This document shows positions 18,307 through 26,705 of a stretch of DNA of 64,000 nt, one piece after another. How positions within the stretch are numbered: the stretch's first letter is position 1; every line of letters starts with the position of its first letter. The translations under genes and the position numbers were made by a program. This DNA comes from Bacteroidales bacterium (lineage in GTDB: Bacteria > Bacteroidota > Bacteroidia > Bacteroidales > UBA12077). The notes below the pieces were generated by a model. The model had not been told where the DNA came from and searched no databases. It saw only the letters and a list, made by a program, of their open reading frames with translations. Location: NCBI GenBank assembly GCA_003446015.1, contig DMBU01000193.1, forward strand, positions 1 through 64,000, given 5' to 3'.

Positions 18307-19065
18307 CTATTTTAACAAAACCGGATCGCTTAAAATTTCTTTTGCACCTAAATAAAAGAAGTATGCACTAAAGGTCATAAGTGTATGACTAATATCAAAA
18401 TGATTGAACCATGGAGAAAATCCCCACTTATTCATGAAAAACAAAGCTCCTAAAGCTGAAAATCCAACAGCTATCAAAAATAGCTTGCTTCCCTTTTTTT
18501 TGCTTTTCAGAAAAACGACTAAATTAAAACCAAATACGATAATTAATAAACCGTATGCTGAATGTACTTCAACAAAAAAGAAATTAAGACTTGCAAATGT
18601 TATGGTTACAAAAGTTGCTAACTCAATGATATTAAAATATGCAAAAAAAGTACCGACCTTTTTATTAATTAAAGGTCTTGCATATTCAATTGAGGCTCGT
18701 TCCACTAACATGATTGAAAACATACTGGTTAGCCATCCGGGTAATTTCCAGGGATTAGCCACATCCTTTAATAATTCTTCGCCAAATATATTTGACAGAA
18801 CTCTCACAAAACCTTCAGGAGCTTCCCATTGAGCATTAAATAAATAAAGAAATCCATGACCAATTAATCCGCCAATGGTAGTTGCAATACCCATACTCAA
18901 AAAATAATAAGTTAAATATAAATGAACCTTATTTTTAACATCTATCTTATTTAACTTATAAAAAGCATAAAAGCATACCAATGAAACCATTAAGTCAGTA
19001 AATGTTGTTACCGGCTCATCAATTCGTAGTCCAAATGGGAATATTGAAGGTTGTTCGTAATACAT
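18307..19065 (-). CDS. Multi-pass membrane protein of unknown function
   Basis: 252 residues from the ATG at 19065 (MYYEQPSIFPFG); a longer frame would need a TTG at 19104. Seven or so hydrophobic helices are visible with short loops, including DEPVTTFTDLMVSLVCFYAF, GGLIGHGFLYLF and FDISHTLMTFSAYFFYLG. The spaced His and Asp residues in the helices recall membrane hydrolase-like folds, but I see no established active site. It resembles proteins carried as uncharacterised DUF6962-type membrane proteins; that name is tentative. It is monocistronic. Confidence 0.7.
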   Translation of the reverse strand: MYYEQPSIFPFGLRIDEPVTTFTDLMVSLVCFYAFYKLNKIDVKNKVHLYLTYYFLSMGIATTIGGLIGHGFLYLFNAQWEAPEGFVRVLSNIFGEELLKDVANPWKLPGWLTSMFSIMLVERASIEYARPLINKKVGTFFAYFNIIELATFVTITFASLNFFFVEVHSAYGLLIIVFGFNLVVFLKSKKKGSKLFLIAVGFSALGALFFMNKWGFSPWFNHFDISHTLMTFSAYFFYLGAKEILSDPVLLK

Positions 19066-19206
19066 ATTTTTATTTGGCTTGTAAAACAAATATAAATAAT
19101 TCAATTACAGAAAACAATTGATTAAGTTCTAATATAATTAGATGCATTGTATAAATTAAATCGACTATTAATTATATTTGCTGTTCTAAACTCAAATCTA
19201 ATAATT

Positions 19207-19860
19207 TTGAAGAGATCAGGTATAATAATCGTGTTAGTTTTATTGGTTCACTATATTACTTTTAGTCAAACCGAGGAATTTAAGCCTTTATATTCATTTG
19301 GTATAAAACAAGGAATAAATTATTCAACGGTTAACTTTTCACCAGGAATTGATCAGGGTTTAACACTTGGCTATACTGGTGGTTTAGCTTTTAAATATCA
19401 AAGTGAAAAAAACTGGGCTATTCAGTTAGAGCTAAATTACATTCAAAAAGGATGGAAAGAGAATTTAGATACCATAAGTAATTCATACAATAGAAAGTTA
19501 AACTATATTGAACTTCCTTTAATTACACATATTGTATTAGGTAAGCGACAGCTTAAATATTACATTAATCTTGGAACTTCATTCGCTTATTTTTTGTCGG
19601 AGCAAGAAAATGTAACTGTAAATAATGAGATGTACAGACGTGAGTATTATGAAAAGGAGATTGAAAATTATTTTGATTATAGTGTTTTAGGTGAGTTTGG
19701 TGTGGTTTATAACACAGGAATAGGAGAATTCCAAATTGGAATAAGATATCAGTTAACCTTAACAGATTTATTTAAAACTACTTCTACAACCATATTTGAT
19801 AATTCACAAAATCAATTATGGAACCTTTCATTAACATACTTTTTCTTCGATAATAAATAA
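19207..19860 (+). CDS. Outer-membrane beta-barrel protein (PorT-like)
   Basis: 217 residues if translation begins at the TTG at 19207, which gives a clean signal peptide (MKRSGIIIVLVLLVHYITFSQ); an in-frame ATG at 19147 would add 20 hydrophobic residues before it. The mature part shows alternating beta strands typical of the outer-membrane beta-barrel domain: FGIKQGINYSTVNF, GYTGGLAFKYQ, WAIQLELNYIQKGW, LNYIELPLI, YYINLGTSFAYFL and a terminal strand ending LTYFFFDNK with a C-terminal aromatic run. Function is unknown; such small barrels are often porin-like or adhesion proteins. Confidence 0.75.
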   Translation: MKRSGIIIVLVLLVHYITFSQTEEFKPLYSFGIKQGINYSTVNFSPGIDQGLTLGYTGGLAFKYQSEKNWAIQLELNYIQKGWKENLDTISNSYNRKLNYIELPLITHIVLGKRQLKYYINLGTSFAYFLSEQENVTVNNEMYRREYYEKEIENYFDYSVLGEFGVVYNTGIGEFQIGIRYQLTLTDLFKTTSTTIFDNSQNQLWNLSLTYFFFDNK

Positions 19861-19923
19861 CAATCCATTGAACATATTTGAATACTGAGCGTTTAGTTTT
19901 TGAAATAATTAAAATAATAGATT

Positions 19924-20463
19924 ATGAAAAAAACTTTAACATTTATAGTATTAATGATATTCTCTATGACACTAATAGCACAAACGAAATCATTTTATGA
20001 TTTTACGGTTAAAAATATCGATGGTGAAGACTTTAGCTTATCATCTTTAAAAGGTAAAAAAGTATTGGTAGTAAATACAGCATCAAAGTGTGGTTTTACT
20101 CCTCAATATGAAGATCTGCAAAAGTTATACGAGAAGTATAAAAGTCAGAATTTCGTTATCATAGGTTTTCCGGCCAATAATTTTATGAGTCAGGAGCCGG
20201 GAACTAATTCCGAAATTAAAGAGTTTTGCAGCTCAAAGTATAGCGTTACTTTTCCAATGATGGCAAAGATTTCAGTAAAAGGAGATGATATTCATTCATT
20301 GTATAAGTGGTTAACTGAAAAAGAGCAAAATGGAGTTATGGACTCTAAAGTAAAATGGAATTTTCAGAAATACATGATTAGTGAAGATGGAAAACTGGTT
20401 GATGTAGCTTATTCGAAAACCAATCCTTTGGATGAACAAATCGTGAACTGGATTAAAGAATAA
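19924..20463 (+). CDS. Exported glutathione peroxidase-family thiol peroxidase
   Basis: 179 residues with a signal peptide ending near LIAQ (residue 20). The thioredoxin-like GPx fold shows NTASKCGFTPQY with the peroxidatic Cys56, and WNFQKY with Trp145 and Asn146 of the catalytic tetrad. The usual GFPCNQF block is GFPANNF here: the resolving Cys is Ala84 and the tetrad Gln is Asn86. Cys102 in IKEFC remains and could resolve instead. Members reduce hydroperoxides with thioredoxin or other thiols; periplasmic location is inferred from the signal. It is followed by a strong terminator. Confidence 0.9.
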   Translation: MKKTLTFIVLMIFSMTLIAQTKSFYDFTVKNIDGEDFSLSSLKGKKVLVVNTASKCGFTPQYEDLQKLYEKYKSQNFVIIGFPANNFMSQEPGTNSEIKEFCSSKYSVTFPMMAKISVKGDDIHSLYKWLTEKEQNGVMDSKVKWNFQKYMISEDGKLVDVAYSKTNPLDEQIVNWIKE

Positions 20464-20503
20464 AAATAAGTAAGTGAGTTTATAGAAATTAAAACTTATC
20501 TAT

Positions 20504-20541
20504 AAATCGTATTTGGTGCATACCAGATACGATTTTTTTAT
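20504..20541 (+). terminator. Rho-independent terminator after the peroxidase gene
   Basis: AAATCGTAT pairs with ATACGATTT, and an inner TGGT/ACCA stem closes a GCAT loop; a long T run follows. Confidence 0.9.
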
Positions 20542-20621
20542 TTTTTTATTTTTTATAGGGTAAACCTTTATATTACAATCATATCTTATAAATGTAATTG
20601 TAACCCTAAATTTAAAATATT

Positions 20622-21638
20622 ATGATAAAAAGACTAATTTACCTTGCATTTGTTTTCTTTGCATTATCATGCAGTAATACAAGAAATAACACAGAAAACT
20701 TTCCAGCTTTAACAGGAAATTATCTTGGACAGGAATTACCCGGCGATTCAGCTAAGTTATTTGCCCCAGGAATAATATCTACAGGTATGGCCGATAGAGA
20801 TATAGCTATAACACCCGACGGAACGGAACTTTTCTTTACCCGAACCATTGGAACTTCAGGAATCTTTACAATTTTTCATACGAAAGTGATCAATAATGAA
20901 TGGTCAAAACCAGAAGTGTTCGAGTTTTGTAGAGATACAAGGTATAAAAACACTGAACCCTTTGTATCGGGTGACGGAAAAAAACTATTATTTGTTTCAA
21001 ACAGGTCTGAAGCCGATACTGTTGCTTCTTATGATATTTGGGTTTCCGAAAAAGATGAAAACAATAACTGGACACAACCATATAACCTGGGTAAACCTGT
21101 TAACACTGACCAAAATGAGTTCTTCCCGACACTTACTAAAGACGGTACTATATATTATAATCATTTCGATCCAGAGTCAGGTGATGAATTTATTTATCGT
21201 TCCAAATTGGTAGATGGTAAATATTCAACACCCGAAAAGTTGAATGAAAAAATAAACGGTGGCAGAGCACGATTTAATGCATTTATATCACCCGACGAGA
21301 GTTTTATTATTATCCCAACTTTTGGTATGCCAGATTCATATGGAGCCACTGATTACTACATAGTATTCAGAGATAATGAAGACAATTGGAGCGAGCCAAT
21401 AAATATGGGCGATCAGGTAAATAGCTCCAATGGGCAGGAATGGTCGGCATCTTTATCTCCCGATGGTAAATATTTGTTTTTTATGTCGGCCAGAATACCT
21501 GAAAATAATTTAACGATTTCAGCATTTACATCTGATAATTTTAATGAATTACATAACTCTCCACAGAACGGTTTATCTGACATCTATTGGGTAAAATCCG
21601 GACTGATTGATGAATTAAGACAAAAAGCTAAATTCTAA
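20622..21638 (+). CDS. PD40 beta-propeller lipoprotein, copy 1
   Basis: 338 residues with a lipoprotein signal (MIKRLIYLAFVFF, lipobox ALSC). The mature part is a TolB-like propeller with PD40-type repeats: DIAITPDGTELFFTR, FVSGDGKKLLFVSNR, FPTLTKDGTIYYN, FISPDESFIIIPTF and ASLSPDGKYLFFMSAR. The end reads SDIYWVKSGLIDELR. Such proteins sit on the outer membrane or in the periplasm of Bacteroidota and their ligand is usually unknown. It is the first of two tandem paralogues 10 bases apart, surely one operon. Confidence 0.85.
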   Translation: MIKRLIYLAFVFFALSCSNTRNNTENFPALTGNYLGQELPGDSAKLFAPGIISTGMADRDIAITPDGTELFFTRTIGTSGIFTIFHTKVINNEWSKPEVFEFCRDTRYKNTEPFVSGDGKKLLFVSNRSEADTVASYDIWVSEKDENNNWTQPYNLGKPVNTDQNEFFPTLTKDGTIYYNHFDPESGDEFIYRSKLVDGKYSTPEKLNEKINGGRARFNAFISPDESFIIIPTFGMPDSYGATDYYIVFRDNEDNWSEPINMGDQVNSSNGQEWSASLSPDGKYLFFMSARIPENNLTISAFTSDNFNELHNSPQNGLSDIYWVKSGLIDELRQKAKF

Positions 21639-21648
21639 ATGAATTAAA

Positions 21649-22632
21649 ATGAAAAAATTAATAATTAGTTTATTTCTTATTCCTTTTTTCTGTTATTCAC
21701 AAAATACCATTCATTACCCTGACGATGTTTTACCAACGGATAGTGCCTTATTATTTGCACCTGGATTAATTAATACCGGGTTATTTACAAGAGATTTTAC
21801 TATGTCGCCGGATCGACAAGAAATATATTTTTCTATATTGTCTGGTAGGAATGCATTTATTATGGTCTCAAATTATAAAAATGAAAAATGGAATGAACCT
21901 GAAATAGCTTCATTTTCGGGAAGTAATCAGTTCTTTGATTTTGAGCCTCATATATCTGCTGATGGTAATAAAATTTACTTTTTAACTACGCGTCCAACAG
22001 AAGGTCAGGAAATAAAACCAGGATGGCAAAATCAGAATATTTTTGTTGTTGATAGAACAAAAGATGGATGGAGCGAACCATATGATATTGGATCGCCTGT
22101 AAATACAATATATAATGAGTTTTATCCTTCAGTTTCAGAAAATAATAATTTCTATTTTACGCATAGCACAGATACAAAGGATGCAGCATTATATGTTTCC
22201 GAATATCAAAACGGGAAGTATTGCGAACCTCAAAAATTATCATTTGGTAACGATAGTATGTTAATGCTATATAATGCAACTGTTTCAAGAGATGAAAGTT
22301 TTATTTTAACTTGTGGTTCACCAAAAGATAATCCAGGAAAATCAAATTACTACGTTTCATTTAATTTAGGAAATCACAATTGGAGTGATTTAATTGATAT
22401 CACTAATTATATTGGATATGAAGGTGGAGCTGCAGCATCCATTTCTTTATCACCGGATGGAAAATACATTTTCTTCAGTGCAATTGTTGCTGATGAAAAA
22501 AATACAGCAGTTTATGCAGGAATGACCCTCTCTGAAATTAAAGAAAATAGAATAAAACCTCAAATTGGATCATCGAATGTTTACTGGATAAGTTCAAAAT
22601 TTATTAGAGAGCTACAGAAGATGAAATTATAG
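21649..22632 (+). CDS. PD40 beta-propeller exported protein, copy 2
   Basis: 327 residues with a signal peptide ending near FCYSQ. The repeats parallel the preceding gene: DFTMSPDRQEIYFSI, HISADGNKIYFLTTRP, YPSVSENNNFYF, TVSRDESFILTCG and SISLSPDGKYIFFSA, and the end SNVYWISSKFIRELQ matches copy 1. Unlike copy 1 it has no lipobox Cys, so the pair may be one anchored and one soluble propeller. Tandem duplication is evident from shared opening (DSALLFAPGLINTG versus DSAKLFAPGIISTG) and shared end. Confidence 0.85.
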   Translation: MKKLIISLFLIPFFCYSQNTIHYPDDVLPTDSALLFAPGLINTGLFTRDFTMSPDRQEIYFSILSGRNAFIMVSNYKNEKWNEPEIASFSGSNQFFDFEPHISADGNKIYFLTTRPTEGQEIKPGWQNQNIFVVDRTKDGWSEPYDIGSPVNTIYNEFYPSVSENNNFYFTHSTDTKDAALYVSEYQNGKYCEPQKLSFGNDSMLMLYNATVSRDESFILTCGSPKDNPGKSNYYVSFNLGNHNWSDLIDITNYIGYEGGAAASISLSPDGKYIFFSAIVADEKNTAVYAGMTLSEIKENRIKPQIGSSNVYWISSKFIRELQKMKL

Positions 22633-22658
22633 AAAAAATATATTCTAAAAATTGATTT

Positions 22659-22720
22659 ACCGCAAAGACGCAGAGTCGCAAAGAAATATTATAAAAGTAT
22701 ACTTAGCGCCTTGGCGAATT
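22659..22720. repeat. Candidate REP-like intergenic repeat
   Basis: A GC-richer block with ACCGCAAAGACGCAGAGTCG at 22659-22678 and, 20-odd bases later, CTTAGCGCCTTGGCG, forms an imperfect inverted repeat in an AT-rich spacer between convergent genes. The same wording (GCAAAGACGCAAAG with an inverted partner) recurs, from memory, between genes in many Bacteroidota. Only one copy is present in this window. Confidence 0.5.
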
Positions 22721-22743
22721 GTCTGTATGTTAATTCATTTTTC

Positions 22744-24705
22744 TTAGTTTTCGCAAAATCTGGCAATAACCGTATAAGCGTTTTGCAGACCTAATTCTCC
22801 TGCAACACTCATATCCATGCAACCATTTTCAGTTTCTTTTAGATAAATGTAGGTTAAGCCCCGGTTATAATATGCTTCGGCAAATACAGGCTCCTGCTGA
22901 ATTACCTTATTAAAAACATCTATTGCTTTACGATAGTCGCGTGTTTTTAAATGTGTATTAGCCAGATTATATGCCGAGAATATAAAACCAGGTTCTATTT
23001 CAAGCGATTTTAAATAATCATGAATAACCAAATCATAATCCTGAATACTTTCTGTTGATTTTATGGTATTACCGGTAGTTGTATTTCCCATTGGATTGAT
23101 TAGAATAACTTCGTTTTCCTGTTCCAAAAGTTTCATGTAATCAATCATTTCCGACCTCACATTAGCTCGACAGTAATACAACATGAAGTTGTCAGGGTCG
23201 AATTTCAATGCCAGGTCAAGATCGGAGAGGGCTCCATTATAATTTTTATTTAAACTCTTATATATACTGCTTTGAATCAGATTCTCTGTTTTATTATTTG
23301 TTATAATATATTCATTATCCAATCTTTCAATCTCACTATTTATAATATCTGTTTCAAAAACTTCTTCAATTTCATTTTCAATAACTAAATTTAATTCTCG
23401 ATATCTGCCTTTTAAACCTTCAATGGGTTCATAAAGCACAGCTAATCGTTCAAAATAGGTGCTATTTGTTTTTCCAAAAACCATTTTAAAATTATTTTCA
23501 GGAATAATACGTTCGCTGAAATTAGGGTTATTATAAAAACGACTACTAGATTTAAGAGTAATTAAGCTTTGAAAGTTTTCTGTTGTATCGGCATAACTGA
23601 TATAAGTCTCTTGATTTTGTTTTACATTTTTAATTATTTGATCGGCTCTTTCTCGGTCGGTTATAGCTCCATTCAGATCATGTAATCGTTGCCGAACAAT
23701 TGACCTGTTAATATATGCTTTGGCAAAATCGGGATAAATTTCAATCGCCTGTGTAAAATCAATAAAAGCACCTTGAAGATCATTGGATTCTAATTTTATT
23801 AACCCCCTGTTAAAATATGAAAGAATATTTTGAGGATTTAAGATGATAACTTTATCTAAATCTTTTATTGCTTCTTTGCTTTTTCCTGTTTCATTTTTTA
23901 TTAATGCCCGGTTAAAAAGAGCCATTGAGTTATCAGGTTCAATTTGTATGGCTGTATCTAAATCCATTATTGATTGATCAACTCTTTTAAGGTGATAATT
24001 AGAAAGTGATCTGTTAATATAAGCACCTGCATTTAAGGGATCTAATTCTATTACTTTATTATAATTTACAATTGCTGTATCAAATTTATGCCACTCCGAA
24101 TAAAGAATCCCTCTGTTCATGTATACATCAGTAAAATCGGGATCAATCTCCAGAGCCTTTTCATAATCAGAAAGAGCTCCAAGCGTATCTTCCAATAAAT
24201 TTCTGGCTAATCCTCGATAAAAGTATGCTCTTTTATTCTTCTTCAACATTTCAAGCGATTTATTAAAATCGCTTACCGCCTGTTTATATTGATTAATTTT
24301 TATCTTACAAAAGCCACGAGTTATATAAAAATCTGGTTCAATAGCATTTAATTTTATGGCATCGTTAAAATCGTTAATAGCCAGGAAGTACTTTTTCAAA
24401 TTAATTCTTGTATAGCCTCTGTATCTTAATGCATCTGTATGGTTTGGCTTAAGCTCAACAGCCTTATTATAATCTTGCTCGGCTCCCATATAATCCATTA
24501 AATTATATTTTGCTATTCCGCGCAAAAAGTATGGCTCAGAAAACTCGGGTTTAACTTTAATAACAATATTAAATGATTCTATAGCTTCGTTATATTTTTC
24601 TGCATACAATTGAGCACGTCCTCGATCTAAATAATGATTAATATTCAGTTGGCCTTGTGCAACAATGGTAACTAAGACAAAAACGAGGAGTATCGATTTT
24701 TTCAT
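22744..24705 (-). CDS. Exported tetratricopeptide repeat protein
   Basis: 653 residues with a signal peptide (MKKSILLVFVLVTIVAQGQ). About ten TPR units run without break from residue 20 to about 350, each with the A-x-x-D-x-x-x-A-I-x-L-x-P pattern; a less regular segment at 350-470 is followed by three or four further TPRs to the end (YYNRGLTYIYLKETENGCMD). TPR superhelices bind peptides or partner proteins; no catalytic domain is present, and the location is periplasmic or outer-membrane associated. A short gap of 16 bases separates it from the upstream fRMsr gene, so the two may be co-transcribed. Confidence 0.85.
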   Translation of the reverse strand: MKKSILLVFVLVTIVAQGQLNINHYLDRGRAQLYAEKYNEAIESFNIVIKVKPEFSEPYFLRGIAKYNLMDYMGAEQDYNKAVELKPNHTDALRYRGYTRINLKKYFLAINDFNDAIKLNAIEPDFYITRGFCKIKINQYKQAVSDFNKSLEMLKKNKRAYFYRGLARNLLEDTLGALSDYEKALEIDPDFTDVYMNRGILYSEWHKFDTAIVNYNKVIELDPLNAGAYINRSLSNYHLKRVDQSIMDLDTAIQIEPDNSMALFNRALIKNETGKSKEAIKDLDKVIILNPQNILSYFNRGLIKLESNDLQGAFIDFTQAIEIYPDFAKAYINRSIVRQRLHDLNGAITDRERADQIIKNVKQNQETYISYADTTENFQSLITLKSSSRFYNNPNFSERIIPENNFKMVFGKTNSTYFERLAVLYEPIEGLKGRYRELNLVIENEIEEVFETDIINSEIERLDNEYIITNNKTENLIQSSIYKSLNKNYNGALSDLDLALKFDPDNFMLYYCRANVRSEMIDYMKLLEQENEVILINPMGNTTTGNTIKSTESIQDYDLVIHDYLKSLEIEPGFIFSAYNLANTHLKTRDYRKAIDVFNKVIQQEPVFAEAYYNRGLTYIYLKETENGCMDMSVAGELGLQNAYTVIARFCEN

Positions 24706-24721
24706 GCAGTTAGGAAAGTAC

Positions 24722-25186
24722 TTATACGGTGTAAATTAAATTAAGGATTTTTGAAAGCTCCATTTCATCCACTTCATCAAACTGATTATATTCGTTACTA
24801 TCAACGTCTAATACACCAATAATATTTCCTTCTTTGTTTTTTAAAGGAATTACAATTTCAGATTTCGACCGAGAGTCGCAGGCAATATGTCCCGGAAACT
24901 GCTCAACATCAGGTACAACAATAGCTCTTTTCTGATTTATACCAGCCCAGCAAACACCTGTATCTTTTTTAAGTTCCTGGCATGCAACAGGGCCTTGATA
25001 TTGACCAACAATTAATTTATCATCTTTTAAAAAGTAAAAGCCTGTCCAGAAGAAGTATTCCATTTTATTGTGTAATACAGCAATAATCGACGACATTCGG
25101 GCAAATGGATCATTTGTTTTTTGAAGTAACTCTTCTAACTGTTTGTATATTCTCTCGTAACGTCCTTGTTTTTTCTTCTTATCCAT
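24722..25186 (-). CDS. msrC: Free methionine-(R)-sulfoxide reductase (GAF domain)
   Basis: 154 residues, one GAF domain. The three functional cysteines of fRMsr are in place: Cys69 in GPVAC, Cys79 in TGVCW and Cys103 in GHIACD. Their spacing (10 and 24 residues) equals that of the E. coli enzyme as I remember it (84, 94, 118), so Cys103 would be the catalytic residue. SKSEIVIPL and GVLDVDS complete the signature. The enzyme reduces free L-methionine-(R)-sulfoxide with thioredoxin in the cytoplasm. The gene is divergent from the MFS gene and upstream of the TPR gene. Confidence 0.9.
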   Translation of the reverse strand: MDKKKKQGRYERIYKQLEELLQKTNDPFARMSSIIAVLHNKMEYFFWTGFYFLKDDKLIVGQYQGPVACQELKKDTGVCWAGINQKRAIVVPDVEQFPGHIACDSRSKSEIVIPLKNKEGNIIGVLDVDSNEYNQFDEVDEMELSKILNLIYTV

Positions 25187-25265
25187 GATATTGTGATTTT
25201 GAATTTCAAAGGTAATAATTTTTATACTTGCTAAAACTTAAAACTTAAACATAGATGTTCCTAAA

Positions 25266-25292
25266 TTGTTAATTAAACTTAATTTATCTTTG
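25266..25292 (+). promoter_or_regulatory. Bacteroidota-type promoter of the MFS gene
   Basis: TATCTTTG at 25285-25292 matches the TAnnTTTG -7 element exactly and a TTG lies at 25266-25268. The start codon follows 28 bases later. Confidence 0.6.
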
Positions 25293-25320
25293 CTAGTCAA
25301 TAGAGCATCAAAATACTCAA

Positions 25321-26616
25321 ATGCGTTTACAGATAATCAAAAACCTTGATATAAAGGAAACCAGAACTTTTTATTTACACATGACATTCTCGATTATTGA
25401 CGGAATGATTCGTGCAGCCTTGTTATTAAATGAATATGTGTTTATAAAAAGTTTGAATGGTTCAAGTTACCAATTAAGCTTTTTGTTTCAATCGAGTGTA
25501 GTTGTACTATTGCTCTCCGTTTTATTTAACGAAATGATTTTTAGAGCAAAAAGAAAGCGCAGACTTTTACGCAGGGCCGGTTTTTTAACTCATTTTCCAT
25601 TGCTTATTTTATTGTTTTTCCCCAGAACACCTGAAATGTATGCTATAAATTCCATTTATCATTATGTCTTTCTTTTTGTATTTTTCACGTATTATTTGTC
25701 ATACCCGATCGTTTTGCCAACCATTAATTTGTTCTTAAAAAACGCATATTCTAATGATAATTTTGGAAGGCTTTACGGAATATCATCTTCAATACGACAA
25801 ATAATGATGATGCTTACATTCTTTGCCTTAGGATTATTGCTCGATGCCGACCCTTTTTCATTTACCTGGTTTTTTCCCTTCTTAGGTTTACTTGGGTTTT
25901 TTAGCATTGTTCTTTTTTCGAGAATTGAATACATTCCTAAAACTATCCCTGAAATTTCGGAAGGATTAATTAAAGCTGTTTTTACTTCGTTTAAGAAAAT
26001 GGTAAACATTCTTAAAACCAATAAAGCATATCTTGATTTTCAGATTGCGTATATTTTTTATGGTTTTAGTTTTATGAGCACCCGTTCTGTAATCAATATT
26101 TTTTATGATAAGGAGCTTTCGCTAAACTATTCCAGCGTTGCGTTTTATCAAAATGCCTATAATATTATTGCTATAATCCTGTTACCTTTTTTTGGTAAAC
26201 TAATCGGTAAAATTGATCCACGCAGGTTTACAATAATTCCATTTATCTCGATGGCCGGATATATATTATTTATTGCTCTTTCTTCAAAATTTTCATATCA
26301 TATTGAGATTTGGAATATCCAGATTTATATCATGTTAGTGATTGCAACCATATTCTTCGGTTTTTTTAATGCTACCATGCTTTTATCATGGAATATAGGA
26401 TCATCCTATTTTGGAAGCAACGAAGCAGCAGGCGATTATCAGTCTATCCATTTATTTGCAACAGGTTTACGAGGAGCAATTGCCCCAATAATTGGAATTG
26501 CACTTTATGAGTGGTTCGGATTCTCGTTAACTTTTGGAATTGCTGTAATTTCGCTTCTCGTAGCTATTTATATTTTGCGGTGGTCGTACAAAAAAAGAAT
26601 AGTTCATGGTTCCTAG
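25321..26616 (+). CDS. MFS-type transporter
   Basis: 431 residues with about twelve hydrophobic helices arranged in two halves, joined by a charged linker near residues 205-240. The N-half carries RAKRKRRLLRRAG between helices two and three and YGISSSIRQIMMM in helix four; the C-half has FGKLIGKIDPRRF between helices. This is a major-facilitator fold without a substrate-specific signature I recognise. It resembles uncharacterised MFS proteins of Bacteroidota. It is monocistronic with its own promoter and is divergent from the fRMsr gene. Confidence 0.8.
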   Translation: MRLQIIKNLDIKETRTFYLHMTFSIIDGMIRAALLLNEYVFIKSLNGSSYQLSFLFQSSVVVLLLSVLFNEMIFRAKRKRRLLRRAGFLTHFPLLILLFFPRTPEMYAINSIYHYVFLFVFFTYYLSYPIVLPTINLFLKNAYSNDNFGRLYGISSSIRQIMMMLTFFALGLLLDADPFSFTWFFPFLGLLGFFSIVLFSRIEYIPKTIPEISEGLIKAVFTSFKKMVNILKTNKAYLDFQIAYIFYGFSFMSTRSVINIFYDKELSLNYSSVAFYQNAYNIIAIILLPFFGKLIGKIDPRRFTIIPFISMAGYILFIALSSKFSYHIEIWNIQIYIMLVIATIFFGFFNATMLLSWNIGSSYFGSNEAAGDYQSIHLFATGLRGAIAPIIGIALYEWFGFSLTFGIAVISLLVAIYILRWSYKKRIVHGS

Positions 26617-26705
26617 TACCTTGTTTCATTCTTTGAATTTAAGATTTAGAGTTTAATTGTAATTTGTTTTTTGTATTTTGTGATTTCTAAAAAAATGTTC
26701 ATACT

